Positions 47,048-56,012 of a DNA stretch of 64,000 bases are shown here, piece by piece. The stretch comes from Chloracidobacterium sp. (lineage in GTDB: Bacteria > Acidobacteriota > Blastocatellia > Pyrinomonadales > Pyrinomonadaceae). The stretch covers positions 496,001 through 560,000 of the forward strand of contig JADKKB010000007.1 in NCBI GenBank assembly GCA_016720705.1. The letters are read 5' to 3'. How positions within the stretch are numbered: position 1 is the stretch's first letter; each line of letters begins with the position of its first letter. Under the pieces are notes generated by a model. It was not told the DNA's origin. It saw only the letters and a program-made list of their open reading frames with translations, and did not search any database. The position numbers and the translations under genes are program-made.

Positions 47048-47422
47048 ATGTCATTACAAGAGAAATACCAAACACTTCTGGAACTCGCCAATGCTAACGG
47101 AACAACCTACGAGTTGGCCGAAGGCGACGGCGTGCTTCACGTCACGGGAACTGCTCCGAGCGACGAAGCCAAAGCACAGCTTTGGACAGAGTACGAGCGG
47201 ATCGATCCTGATTTTCAGTCGAGCGATCTCATCCTTAACGTTTCGACCGGTGCCGGCGATGCGGGCGGCGGTGCTAATACGTACACGGTGGTTTCAGGCG
47301 ACAGCCTGAGCAAGATCGGATCAAAGTACGGCGTTGCGTGGAAGGCCATCTGGGATGCTAATCGCGACATCCTCAATCACCCGGACAAGATCTATCCGGG
47401 ACAGGAATTGAAGATTCCCTAA
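47048..47422 (+). CDS. LysM-domain protein (Kbp/YgaU-like)
   Basis: This 124-residue protein has no signal peptide. The first 65 residues form a BON-like domain, and the C-terminal 50 residues are a LysM domain: YTVVSGDSLSKIGSKYGVAW, then WDANRDILNHPDKIYPGQELKIP. The combination resembles Kbp (YgaU), a potassium-binding cytoplasmic protein, though that one is a remote guess. A GGAGG Shine-Dalgarno precedes the start. It is the last gene before a strong terminator, in an operon with the BON lipoprotein. Confidence 0.85.
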   Translation: MSLQEKYQTLLELANANGTTYELAEGDGVLHVTGTAPSDEAKAQLWTEYERIDPDFQSSDLILNVSTGAGDAGGGANTYTVVSGDSLSKIGSKYGVAWKAIWDANRDILNHPDKIYPGQELKIP

Positions 47423-47447
47423 CTCGCGGATCTTCAAATGCTAGTCC

Positions 47448-47473
47448 GGCCTGCTCATTTCGGTGAGCAGGCC
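47448..47473 (+). terminator. Rho-independent terminator after the LysM gene
   Basis: GGCCTGCTCA pairs perfectly with TGAGCAGGCC around a six-base loop (TTTCGG), followed by TTTTTCTTT. This is a textbook terminator separating the BON/LysM operon from nadB. Confidence 0.92.
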
Positions 47474-47507
47474 TTTTTCTTTGCTCGCAACCTGGGCAGT
47501 AATTTAA

Positions 47508-47513
47508 TACAAT
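47508..47513 (+). promoter_or_regulatory. Putative -10 box for a leaderless nadB transcript
   Basis: TACAAT is followed by exactly seven bases (TTCGACA) and the nadB ATG. The terminator of the previous operon ends only 30 bases upstream, so nadB needs its own promoter here. No Shine-Dalgarno is present. Confidence 0.5.
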
Positions 47514-47520
47514 TTCGACA

Positions 47521-49104
47521 ATGTCATTCGAAACGGATTTTATCGTCATTGGCAGCGGCGTGGCTGGACTTAGGTCATCGATCGAGCTTGCTAAAAGCGG
47601 TGCCCGGGTCACCGTCTTGACTAAGGACAAGGCCAGCGAGTCGAACACCGAATATGCCCAGGGCGGAGTCGCGGTTGTTCTTTCTGAGGACGACAATGCC
47701 GAACTCCACGAGGGCGATACACTGATCGCCGGTGCCGGACTTTGCGATCCGACCGCGGTTGCGACACTCGTCACTGAGGGTACGGTTTATATCAAGCAGT
47801 TGATCGAATGGGGCACAAGATTCGATCGTGACGGCGGCAAACTGATCTTCACCCAAGAAGCGGCACACTCGCGCCGACGTATCATCCACGCGAACGGAGA
47901 TTCGACCGGTGCTGAATTTGTTCGTGCCCTGATCGCCCGTGCCGGTCAGGAGAGATCGATCGACATCACCCCATTTGCCAATACCGAGAGCCTGATCATC
48001 CGCGACGGCAGGTGCGTCGGCGTCCGCTTTCTCGATCCGATCCTGCGTACTCCGCGTGACGTTTTTGCCCGGGCTGTGATCCTATGCACCGGCGGTGCCG
48101 GACAGCTTTATCAGCACACTACAAATCCTCCGGTTGCGACCGGCGACGGGATGGCAATGGCTTATTATGCCGGTGCTGAAATGGCCGATATGGAGTTCAT
48201 CCAGTTTCATCCAACGGCTCTTAATATCGCTGATGCTCCTAGATTCCTCCTGAGCGAAGCAATGCGCGGTGAGGGCGGCATTCTGCGAAACAAATTCGGC
48301 GAGCGGTTTATGCCGAATTATGACGAGCGAGCCGAACTTGCACCGCGTGATATCGTTTCGCGGTCGATCGTGGCCGAGATGCGTCGCACCGGAACACGAA
48401 ATGTGCTGTTGGATATGACCGCTCTTGACGGAGAATTTTTGCGGCATCGCTTTCCCAAGATCTATGAGACCTGCAAATTTTACGGCCTCGATATAACCAA
48501 GGACCCGCTGCCCGTATCACCTGCATCGCACTACTGTATGGGTGGCATACGAACTGACCTTTGGGGCCGAACTACCGTTCCGGGCCTTTACGCGGCCGGC
48601 GAGGTAACTTGCACGGGCGTACACGGTGCCAATCGGTTGGCGTCAAACTCATTACTTGAGGGACTTGTGTTCGGCGCACGTGCGGGGCGGGCCGCTATCG
48701 AGGATTCGGCGTCGCTGTCGGGAATGAGCGTCTCTAGCAGTTTGGCGGATGAAAAGGCAGTTTCAGAGAAGCAGGCATCGCTATCGACTGCCGTGAGCAA
48801 GCGCATCAAGCGAGTAATGTGGGAGCGCGTCGGCATCCTGCGCGACCGCACCTCGCTGGAGCGTGCTCTTAATGAATTTGCCCAAATATCATCGGGAAAT
48901 CTAAGTACATCATCCCGAAACTTCGTTACGCTTGCCACACTCGTAGCAACCGCCGCACTCTGGCGTGAAGAGTCTCGGGGCGGGCATTTTCGAACAGATT
49001 TTCCGGATCAGCACGATGAGTGGCGGCATCATTCGGTACAGACGATCGGCAAGCCGATCGCGGCCGCCGAACAGATGGACTTTGACATATCCTCGAAAGT
49101 GTAA
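47521..49104 (+). CDS. nadB: L-aspartate oxidase
   Basis: This FAD enzyme turns aspartate into iminoaspartate for quinolinate and NAD synthesis. The 527 residues start FIVIGSGVAGLRSSIELA, the FAD-binding loop. SNTEYAQGGVAVVLSEDD is the signature that separates aspartate oxidase from succinate dehydrogenase flavoproteins, and PASHYCMGGIRTDLWGRT carries the conserved histidine and arginine region. nadA and nadC are not adjacent in this window. It lies after the LysM terminator with its own likely leaderless promoter. Confidence 0.96.
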   Translation: MSFETDFIVIGSGVAGLRSSIELAKSGARVTVLTKDKASESNTEYAQGGVAVVLSEDDNAELHEGDTLIAGAGLCDPTAVATLVTEGTVYIKQLIEWGTRFDRDGGKLIFTQEAAHSRRRIIHANGDSTGAEFVRALIARAGQERSIDITPFANTESLIIRDGRCVGVRFLDPILRTPRDVFARAVILCTGGAGQLYQHTTNPPVATGDGMAMAYYAGAEMADMEFIQFHPTALNIADAPRFLLSEAMRGEGGILRNKFGERFMPNYDERAELAPRDIVSRSIVAEMRRTGTRNVLLDMTALDGEFLRHRFPKIYETCKFYGLDITKDPLPVSPASHYCMGGIRTDLWGRTTVPGLYAAGEVTCTGVHGANRLASNSLLEGLVFGARAGRAAIEDSASLSGMSVSSSLADEKAVSEKQASLSTAVSKRIKRVMWERVGILRDRTSLERALNEFAQISSGNLSTSSRNFVTLATLVATAALWREESRGGHFRTDFPDQHDEWRHHSVQTIGKPIAAAEQMDFDISSKV

Positions 49105-49147
49105 TTAAAATCGAGCAAACCTAAATTTCTCCGGCACCGATCAATAA

Positions 49148-50740
49148 ATGCAAAATACGGCTACCACCTTAAATCTGGCGTCGATCGTCTCTCATCACGC
49201 TCGGCTTGCTCCCCAAAAAGAAGCGTTCGTTTGCGGCGACGTCCGATTGACATACGGCGAGATCGACGGCTTATCGAATCGAGTAGCAAATGCTCTGGTC
49301 GAAATGGGCATCGGCTATGGCGATAAGGTCGCCCTCTGCTGCCCAAACCTTCCGTTTTTTCCGATAGTGTATTACGGCATTATGAAGGTTGGGGCGGCGG
49401 TCGTGCCGTTGAATGTGCTATTCAAGCCGCGCGAGATCGCCTATCATCTCTCGGACTCGGACGCCAAGGCTATTTTTGTCTTCGAAGGAACCGATGAATT
49501 GCCGCTAGCTGATACGGTAAAGGAAGCTTTCGATCAGGTACCAACTTGCGAAAAGCTGATCGTGATGACCAAGGGCCTGATGGACCCAAGTCCGCTCGCC
49601 GACCACGAAACCCTGACCCAAATAACTTTCGACAAGTCCGAGAAATTCGATATTTTTCCGACTCGCCCCGACGACACCTGCGCGATCCTCTATACGTCGG
49701 GGACAACGGGCCAACCAAAGGGTGCCGAACTCACGCACTTAAATCTGTATTCCAATGTAACGACAACGTTTTTGATACATTTGCCGATGCTCGATTTTAC
49801 CGACGGCGAGCAAAAGACGTGTCTGATCACGCTGCCACTGTTTCACACGACCGGACAGACCGTGCAGATGAACACGCAGATCTATGCGGGACACCGAATT
49901 ATCCTACTGCCAAGGTTCGACCCACAGGCGACGCTCGACGCGATGGTCGCCGAACGCGTAAATTTCTGGGTCGGTGTGCCGACAATGTATTGGGCACTGC
50001 TTCGATACGTGGACGAGACCGGCTATGACATCAGCCGGATTCGCGAAACAATGAAGGTTTGCTCCTCTGGCGGTGCCCCGATGCCGGTCGAAGTGATGAA
50101 GGAGTTTCAGGAGCGTTTCGGTGTTCGCGTGATGGAGGGTTACGGCCTCTCAGAAACCTCACCGCTAGCCTGCTTTAACCACTTTGAGCGTCCGTCGAAA
50201 CCTGGAAAAGTCGGACAACAGATCTTTGGCGTCGATGTGCGCTGTTTTGACGACGACGATAGAGAGGTTCCGCGTGGCCAACGCGGTGAGATCGTCATTC
50301 GCGGGACCAACGTAATGAAAGGATATTACAAACGCCCGGAGGCAACGGCCGAAGCTTTTCGTAATGGTTGGTTTCACACCGGCGACATCGGGATTCTGGA
50401 CGAGGATGGCTACCTGTCCATCGTAGACCGAAAAAAGGATATGATCCTCCGCGGTGGTTACAACATTTATCCCCGCGAACTCGAGGAAGTGATCATCACT
50501 CATCCGCTAGTGTCCCTGTGTGCGGTGATCGGCGTGCCGGACGAGCGACTTGGCGAAGAAGTTAAAGCATTTGTCGTGCTTAGGCCCGGATGTGAATTGT
50601 CGGTCGCAGAATTTACCGACTGGTGCAAAACACAATTTGCCGCCAATAAATACCCGAGACACGTCGAGTTTCGCGATTCACTTCCGATCGGCGGCACCGG
50701 CAAGATATTCAAACGAGCTCTCAAGGAAGAGTCAGCTTGA
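49148..50740 (+). CDS. Long-chain fatty acid-CoA ligase-like (AMP-binding) enzyme
   Basis: This 530-residue adenylate-forming enzyme has the P-loop LYTSGTTGQPKGAEL, the A5 motif EGYGLSETSP, A7 WFHTGDIGILDEDGY, A8 RKKDMILRGGYNIYPRELEE and the catalytic lysine in GGTGKIFKRAL near the C-terminus. The pattern is that of fatty or aryl acid CoA ligases; chain length cannot be read. It is a stand-alone gene between nadB and a small cytochrome. No Shine-Dalgarno is obvious. Confidence 0.93.
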   Translation: MQNTATTLNLASIVSHHARLAPQKEAFVCGDVRLTYGEIDGLSNRVANALVEMGIGYGDKVALCCPNLPFFPIVYYGIMKVGAAVVPLNVLFKPREIAYHLSDSDAKAIFVFEGTDELPLADTVKEAFDQVPTCEKLIVMTKGLMDPSPLADHETLTQITFDKSEKFDIFPTRPDDTCAILYTSGTTGQPKGAELTHLNLYSNVTTTFLIHLPMLDFTDGEQKTCLITLPLFHTTGQTVQMNTQIYAGHRIILLPRFDPQATLDAMVAERVNFWVGVPTMYWALLRYVDETGYDISRIRETMKVCSSGGAPMPVEVMKEFQERFGVRVMEGYGLSETSPLACFNHFERPSKPGKVGQQIFGVDVRCFDDDDREVPRGQRGEIVIRGTNVMKGYYKRPEATAEAFRNGWFHTGDIGILDEDGYLSIVDRKKDMILRGGYNIYPRELEEVIITHPLVSLCAVIGVPDERLGEEVKAFVVLRPGCELSVAEFTDWCKTQFAANKYPRHVEFRDSLPIGGTGKIFKRALKEESA

Positions 50741-50785
50741 TCTGCCGATTGCGTTCGCGGCCGCTATGAGTGAAACTAAATCTTT

Positions 50786-51142
50786 ATGTTTTATCTTAAG
50801 GTCGCTTTAATTCTCGTCATTTCCTCACTTTTTGCTATCGCCTGTTCTGGAACAAAACAGGAAGGCTTTGTCATCGCCGACAGTAAAACTTACGAAGCAT
50901 CGCTTTTCCGGCAGCAATGCTCTATCTGTCACGGACCCGAGGGAAACGGAAAGACCGTTGAGGGCAAGGTCATTCCTAGTCTTCGCTCGGGGGATTTCAA
51001 GTTTAAGTCCGAAGCCGAGATCTACAATCAAATTGCGAACGGCGGCAACGGAATGGTGCCCTTTCGCGACCAACTTACCGACCGTGAGATCAAACTCCTC
51101 GCTGACCTGATACACAATCGTTTGAGAGAGAACTCGAAATAG
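50786..51142 (+). CDS. Small class I cytochrome c, probable lipoprotein
   Basis: This 118-residue protein has a signal peptide ending A-I-A-C20, so it is probably lipid-anchored. The haem-binding motif is C45-S-I-C48-H49, and a likely distal methionine lies in GNGMVPF near residue 92. Layout and size match mono-haem cytochromes that shuttle electrons in the periplasm. No partner oxidase or reductase is adjacent. It may serve the formate dehydrogenase or a respiratory complex, but no evidence here connects them. Confidence 0.9.
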   Translation: MFYLKVALILVISSLFAIACSGTKQEGFVIADSKTYEASLFRQQCSICHGPEGNGKTVEGKVIPSLRSGDFKFKSEAEIYNQIANGGNGMVPFRDQLTDREIKLLADLIHNRLRENSK

Positions 51143-51215
51143 CGGCAAAGACGAGCATTGCGCAATAGATCATCGTTTTTTTATCTTAATGGTATCATTC
51201 GAGCCGCTGTGAGAA

Positions 51216-51221
51216 TAAAAT
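51216..51221 (+). promoter_or_regulatory. Putative -10 box for a leaderless TIGR01777 gene transcript
   Basis: TAAAAT is followed by seven bases (AAACTAT) and the ATG at 51229, with no Shine-Dalgarno. The arrangement is the same as at aroA, nadB and the PIN/TRAM gene. Confidence 0.45.
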
Positions 51222-51228
51222 AAACTAT

Positions 51229-52122
51229 ATGAAAGTACTTATCACCGGAGCGACGGGTTTGGTCGGTCAGGCCCTCCAAAGTTTATTTGCGGAAAAGGGT
51301 TACGAGATGCTCCTTGCCTCACGCAAGGATCCGATCGATGAGCAACACGTAAAATGGAGTATCGACGACGGTTTTGCGAACCCCGAGAAACTCGAGGGCC
51401 TCGACGTTGTTGTCCATCTTGCCGGAGAGAATGTCGGCGGATTGCGGTGGACCGACGAAAAGAAAAAGGCGATCCGCGATAGCCGCGTGTTCGGTACGAG
51501 AAACGTCGTCGATGCGATCTCGAAGTTAAAAGACAAGCCAAAGACGTTTATTGCGTCGTCGGCAATTGGATTTTATGGAGAGCGCGGCGAAGAAGAGGTC
51601 AACGAGACTTCGGCTGCGGGCGATAATTTTCTCGCAAGTGTCGCTAAGGATTGGGAGGTCGAATCTCGCAGGGCCGAAGACGCCGGAATTCGGACGGTTC
51701 TTCTACGCACGGGTATTGTTTTGTCCAAGGACGGCGGGGCTCTCTCGACAATGCTCTTGCCCTTCAAACTGGGCGTCGGCGGTGTGGTCGGCAGCGGCAA
51801 GCAATGGATGAGCTGGATCTCTCTGGATGACGAGGTCGCGATCATTAACTACGCGATCGAAAACGAGAACATTCGCGGTGCCGTCAATGCAGTGTCGCCA
51901 AATCCGGTGACGAATCAGGAGTTTACCAAGACACTCGGCGAGGTTCTCTACCGACCAACGTTTCTGCCATTACCCGAGTTTGCAGTCAGTATGATCTTCG
52001 GCGAGATGGGCGATGCTCTACTGCTTGCCAGTACAAAGGTGTTGCCAAAGCGCCTGATCGACGCCGGGTTTAAGTTTCAGTTCCCTGACCTAAAGGCCGC
52101 CATCGAGAACGCGGTTAAATAA
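51229..52122 (+). CDS. TIGR01777-family NAD(P)-binding epimerase-like protein
   Basis: This 297-residue SDR-fold protein begins VLITGATGLVGQALQSLF and carries VVHLAGENVGGLRW, SSAIGFYGERGEEEVNE and a C-terminal P-x-P-x-F/A-x-x-x-x-G segment. This is the YfcH/SulA-like family found in nearly all bacteria; the natural substrate is not known. The usual two domains are a Rossmann fold and a DUF1731-like C-terminus, visible at VLPKRLIDAGFKFQFPDL. It is a single gene convergent with the cyclase gene. Confidence 0.93.
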   Translation: MKVLITGATGLVGQALQSLFAEKGYEMLLASRKDPIDEQHVKWSIDDGFANPEKLEGLDVVVHLAGENVGGLRWTDEKKKAIRDSRVFGTRNVVDAISKLKDKPKTFIASSAIGFYGERGEEEVNETSAAGDNFLASVAKDWEVESRRAEDAGIRTVLLRTGIVLSKDGGALSTMLLPFKLGVGGVVGSGKQWMSWISLDDEVAIINYAIENENIRGAVNAVSPNPVTNQEFTKTLGEVLYRPTFLPLPEFAVSMIFGEMGDALLLASTKVLPKRLIDAGFKFQFPDLKAAIENAVK

Positions 52123-52210
52123 AAGTACCGTATATCCAATTAGAAAAGTGCAGATGGGAGATGAATTGATTCATTCATCTCCCATTTGCGTGATCCACGT
52201 TAAGCTCTGG

Positions 52211-53008
52211 CTACAGTTGCTTCAACAACATCGGCCGGCTTGGGGCAGCGTCGGTGGCAAATGGCGCGATCTGGAGATTTAGGAGATATACACCGTCCGA
52301 AACTTCGTTCGGAACGTAAATGAGTTCGGTGATCGTGCTATATATACGCGTAGCCGTATGTGTTTCACGAGAGCCCACCTCAACGTTCCAAAAGATCCGG
52401 TGATTAATCAGTTTTCCTTCGTCAAAAATGCGATCGATGGACGGCAGGTCGACGAGCAGATGCTTGAATCCGCACTGAACGATATATTCCATCGAATCCG
52501 CGGTAAAGTACGGCGGAATGTTGCCCACTCCGTAGCTTCGCGTCAATTTGCTGTCATCATTCGGCAATGTCCGCACGATCAATGCCGGAGAGCTGGCCTC
52601 CAACACCCTCGTATTCGGATCAAGCCCGTAAGTAACAGCTTCAATGACCTTTTCCAACGACGATCTCACTAATACGCCGTTCTCCGGTTCCAACGTAACT
52701 AAAAAGGCCGGTACCATCACATCCCGCAAACAATCCCGAACTGAGATCCGCTCATCCGTGATATGTCCGACACATTCTGTGTGAGTGCCGTTACAATGTG
52801 GGATTAATGAATATTGTTCAAAATTGACGCTGCCGCCAAGGCGTGTATCGCCGACGATTTCTCCGGCTTGGCAGGGTTGTGCCGTCGCCGAATCTACGCC
52901 GTACGCGTTCGCCTGCGGACCGTTGAAACGAAGCGGCATCGAGATATCGATCGGAGAAAATGCGTCAAAATTCAACATCGATCCATTTAATTCTATCGAC
53001 AGCATCAT
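52211..53008 (-). CDS. Cyclase-family hydrolase, candidate arylformamidase (KynB-like)
   Basis: This 265-residue protein belongs to the cyclase family (PF04199 type) that includes kynurenine formamidase. The metal-site segment reads H-C-N-G-T-H-T-E-C-V-G-H, against the usual HxGTHxDxPxH, so one residue is inserted and the aspartate is glutamate. D-L-P-S-I-D-R and H-R-I-F-W occur downstream as in family members. It is the last gene of the kmo-kynU block; its ATG uses the last base of the preceding stop. By context it would hydrolyse N-formylkynurenine to kynurenine and formate. That assignment is inference, and a different ester or amide substrate is possible. Confidence 0.75.
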   Translation of the reverse strand: MMLSIELNGSMLNFDAFSPIDISMPLRFNGPQANAYGVDSATAQPCQAGEIVGDTRLGGSVNFEQYSLIPHCNGTHTECVGHITDERISVRDCLRDVMVPAFLVTLEPENGVLVRSSLEKVIEAVTYGLDPNTRVLEASSPALIVRTLPNDDSKLTRSYGVGNIPPYFTADSMEYIVQCGFKHLLVDLPSIDRIFDEGKLINHRIFWNVEVGSRETHTATRIYSTITELIYVPNEVSDGVYLLNLQIAPFATDAAPSRPMLLKQL

Positions 53009-56000
53009 TAATTTATCTGTTTTATCACCAGTAAAATCCCCTTGTTTTTATCAACGCGGATCTTTGCGTCCGCCGAAAGATTCGCAGCTTTTTGTAATCC
53101 CACAATTTCGGGCGCGATGATCGAGGCCTTTGACGGGTCGATTCCCAGTGCAATCCAGTCAATATATAATTGGATATCAGCATCATTTGCAGCCCAAGTA
53201 GCAATGGACACCAAGGCAGCTCCCTTTTTGCGATAGACCGTAGCGAGGACCTTCGGGTCGTTCGTATGGACCGGGCAGTTCGGCGACCAATAGCCGAACA
53301 TCTCCGTTCCCTGCATCCCAAAATCGTCCCAGACTTTCCAGATCGGCCGCGGGTCGGCATTGTCGGACCAAGGCATTCGATTGGTCATTCCGTAGATCAT
53401 TCCCCGCCACGGATTACCACCTTTTTCGAGCATTTCGCCCATCAGTCCGAACGGAATGCCTGAGACCTCGGTAAGGAAAAAATCGGGTGAATTGTTTTCG
53501 TAATCAAAATACTCGCCAAACCACAGGCGATTTAAGTAAGGGAAATGCTCCATATAGAGCATCGCCGAATTGTTAAATCCGTCGTTCTTATTGAATTGAT
53601 TTGCCGAGTGCAGATCGACGATCCCCGGATGCCCGCCATTGGTCAAAACACGCTTTACGCGTTTCATCGTCACGCGGTCAAATGCGACGTCATCCAGATA
53701 GATGCCGTCGATCCCGACGTTTTGCGTGAGCCAATTCATCCCCTCGACGTAGTAGTTATGCCAACGACTGACGCCGCTGTTGACGATCGCCGCGTCCTTC
53801 AGTTCGGGCACGAACCACGCCGCGATATAGTCGTCGCCGACGTGTTCTTGCAGCCACGAGAACCCGCCGCCTTTGCCGCCCGAAAAGATCTCGTGCCCGA
53901 GGCTGCGGAGTGCCGGTAGTTCGTATGCGTGATTAGAAAGCTCGCGGACGGTGTTATAGATCTTAACCTTCATCCCCTTCGAGTGAGCCTCGTCGATGTA
54001 CTGCTTCATCTCCTTGTGAGCGATGAACGGGTAATTAATGTAAGGGTTGATCGCGTTGGCGTGATGGATATTAATTACCGTCGCACCTGTCTTTTTGATC
54101 TCGTCGATCGGCGTGTATTTGTGATAAAAGCGATTCGCCCACTGCCAGTCAGTGTCGATAGCGTGAAACGGCGTGATGAGCAGGTTAAAGTTGTAATACA
54201 GCACATCGCCCTTCTTCATCATCCGCGGGCCGCTATACGCCCTAACCGATGTAGTGGTTTCTGAGCTGCCGTCGATATCGATGCCGCCGTTTCCGCCGTT
54301 GCCCCACGATGCCGGCAGCAGAAGCGGTTTTTGCAGGTAAAAATTTGTATTTAACGGCCTCGCGTATTTCTCATCGCGGAGCGAGAACTGCAGTCCCGCG
54401 TTGACGCCGCCAAGCCACGCTCCGTCCTGATTTTTGGTCGCCACCTCCCATTTCCACCTCAGGAACGGCGGCGTCGCCCTGCCTTTTTCGCCGAGGCCCA
54501 TCATATATTTCGCAGCGTCCTTGGCATACGGGATATTGAGACGTATGTCGCTGAGGCTAATGTCGTCGATCGCCGTGAGTTTGACCGTGTAGGCGACAAA
54601 GCCGTCGAACTCCATCGAGCCATCGACGTCCATCAGGACGTTGGAATACTTTGTCGATGCTCTCCATTTGACGGTTCCCGGCGTCTTCTCCGTAAAACTA
54701 ACCGACCTCGGCATCGGGGCGAACTCGAGGCCATCCTTGTCGACTACCGAGAAGGACATCGGATGTTTGAGGACCGGCGTATAATCTGACATTGATGTCA
54801 TCTCGGGACTAAATCGCGTCGCGATCGAACCGGGTAAGCCATCGTTGCTGAGGGTCATACTACGACCAAGAATACTGATCTCGTTACCCTTTACGACGAT
54901 CGGCGTGTACGGCGGGATGACCGTGTTTTCTTGAGCCAGCGTCGAATTGAGCCACTTGAGCCGCGTCATTTTCTCGGGCTCATTGAAACCGCTGTTAACG
55001 GCGACCTCTTTGGCGATGTGAAAGATAAGATCCACGGTCTGCGGGGCCGAGTTGTTCGCGGTGATCGTCGCGGCGCCTTTGTAAACGCCGGTTGCTGCGG
55101 CCAACGGCACGTCGAGGGCACACCACATCGCTTGTACCTTGCCCATTTCGACAGAAACGGACGTGGTAAAAGGCTTGGCGTCATAGGAGACGCCGTCGGT
55201 ATTGATACACGCGACGTTTGTCGCAGAGAGTTTCGTCCCGTTCGCGGCTTTTAGGTCGGTGAAATCGACGCGGACATTTTCGATCGATCTGAGTGCGTAA
55301 ACCCCGAACTGAAAAGCGTAAAATTCGCCGCGGCGGGCGTCGCCTGAAAAACTGCTTTGCGGCCCGCGTTCGATCCAACGCTGTGGCAGGTCATCCGTCA
55401 TCTTGATCGGAAACATCCGGTCCTCAGGAAACACGACAAAGTCTTTCGTAGCGTTCGCCTTTGCCAACGCGTCGGTCTCAGCGGCCGTCGCGATTACCTC
55501 CATCGGATAGAACGAATTGAACGCGTCAACCGACTGGATCTCGACGACCCTGGCTTTGTCGACCGGAGTGCCCGCAACAAAAGAATTTGCACCTGTTCCC
55601 GGTGCGGGTTTCGGATAAAAATCCTTGGGGTAATTGGCACTCCCCGATTTTGTGTACGGCAAATAGTAAATGTAATAGATACCCGGGCCGGCCAGCGGCT
55701 CGAAATATACCTCGCCGTATTCCCGGTTTATTGTTCCGAACGAAACCGTCGCCACACGTCGCCCGCCGGAGGTCGTTACAATGATCGCCTTTTCTGCCGG
55801 ATCAATGTCCCGACGCCGCCATTCGATCCGGGCAAACGCCGTCTTTTCGGCGGCCTCTACATTAACGACAGCTCGGATATTGCCAAATTGGTCCGCATTC
55901 CAAGGTGCCGGAGCAACTGTAAATGGCGGCATTTGCGCAAAAAGCATCCCCGACCAAGAAAGGAGCGAAAGGCTCAGAGCGATCGCCCGTAGATACAAGG

Positions 56001-56010
56001 ACTTTTTCAT
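53008..56010 (-). CDS. Secreted glycoside hydrolase-like protein (DUF6067/GH123-like type)
   Basis: This 1,000-residue exported protein has a signal peptide (about 1-25). N-terminal beta-sandwich regions (to about 600) lead into an (alpha/beta)-barrel-like part with INIHHANAINPYINYPF, KVKIYNTVRELSNHAYELP, IDGIYLDDVAFDR and IVDLHSANQF. The I-Y-L-D-D segment is typical of glycosidase active-site strands. It resembles proteins annotated as DUF6067/DUF4091 glycoside hydrolase domain; no substrate is known to me. The gene lies 2 bases after kmo and shares one base with the cyclase start, so it is translated within the kynurenine block, an unexpected place for a surface glycosidase. Confidence 0.82.
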   Translation of the reverse strand: MKKSLYLRAIALSLSLLSWSGMLFAQMPPFTVAPAPWNADQFGNIRAVVNVEAAEKTAFARIEWRRRDIDPAEKAIIVTTSGGRRVATVSFGTINREYGEVYFEPLAGPGIYYIYYLPYTKSGSANYPKDFYPKPAPGTGANSFVAGTPVDKARVVEIQSVDAFNSFYPMEVIATAAETDALAKANATKDFVVFPEDRMFPIKMTDDLPQRWIERGPQSSFSGDARRGEFYAFQFGVYALRSIENVRVDFTDLKAANGTKLSATNVACINTDGVSYDAKPFTTSVSVEMGKVQAMWCALDVPLAAATGVYKGAATITANNSAPQTVDLIFHIAKEVAVNSGFNEPEKMTRLKWLNSTLAQENTVIPPYTPIVVKGNEISILGRSMTLSNDGLPGSIATRFSPEMTSMSDYTPVLKHPMSFSVVDKDGLEFAPMPRSVSFTEKTPGTVKWRASTKYSNVLMDVDGSMEFDGFVAYTVKLTAIDDISLSDIRLNIPYAKDAAKYMMGLGEKGRATPPFLRWKWEVATKNQDGAWLGGVNAGLQFSLRDEKYARPLNTNFYLQKPLLLPASWGNGGNGGIDIDGSSETTTSVRAYSGPRMMKKGDVLYYNFNLLITPFHAIDTDWQWANRFYHKYTPIDEIKKTGATVINIHHANAINPYINYPFIAHKEMKQYIDEAHSKGMKVKIYNTVRELSNHAYELPALRSLGHEIFSGGKGGGFSWLQEHVGDDYIAAWFVPELKDAAIVNSGVSRWHNYYVEGMNWLTQNVGIDGIYLDDVAFDRVTMKRVKRVLTNGGHPGIVDLHSANQFNKNDGFNNSAMLYMEHFPYLNRLWFGEYFDYENNSPDFFLTEVSGIPFGLMGEMLEKGGNPWRGMIYGMTNRMPWSDNADPRPIWKVWDDFGMQGTEMFGYWSPNCPVHTNDPKVLATVYRKKGAALVSIATWAANDADIQLYIDWIALGIDPSKASIIAPEIVGLQKAANLSADAKIRVDKNKGILLVIKQIN

Positions 56011-56012
56011 TG

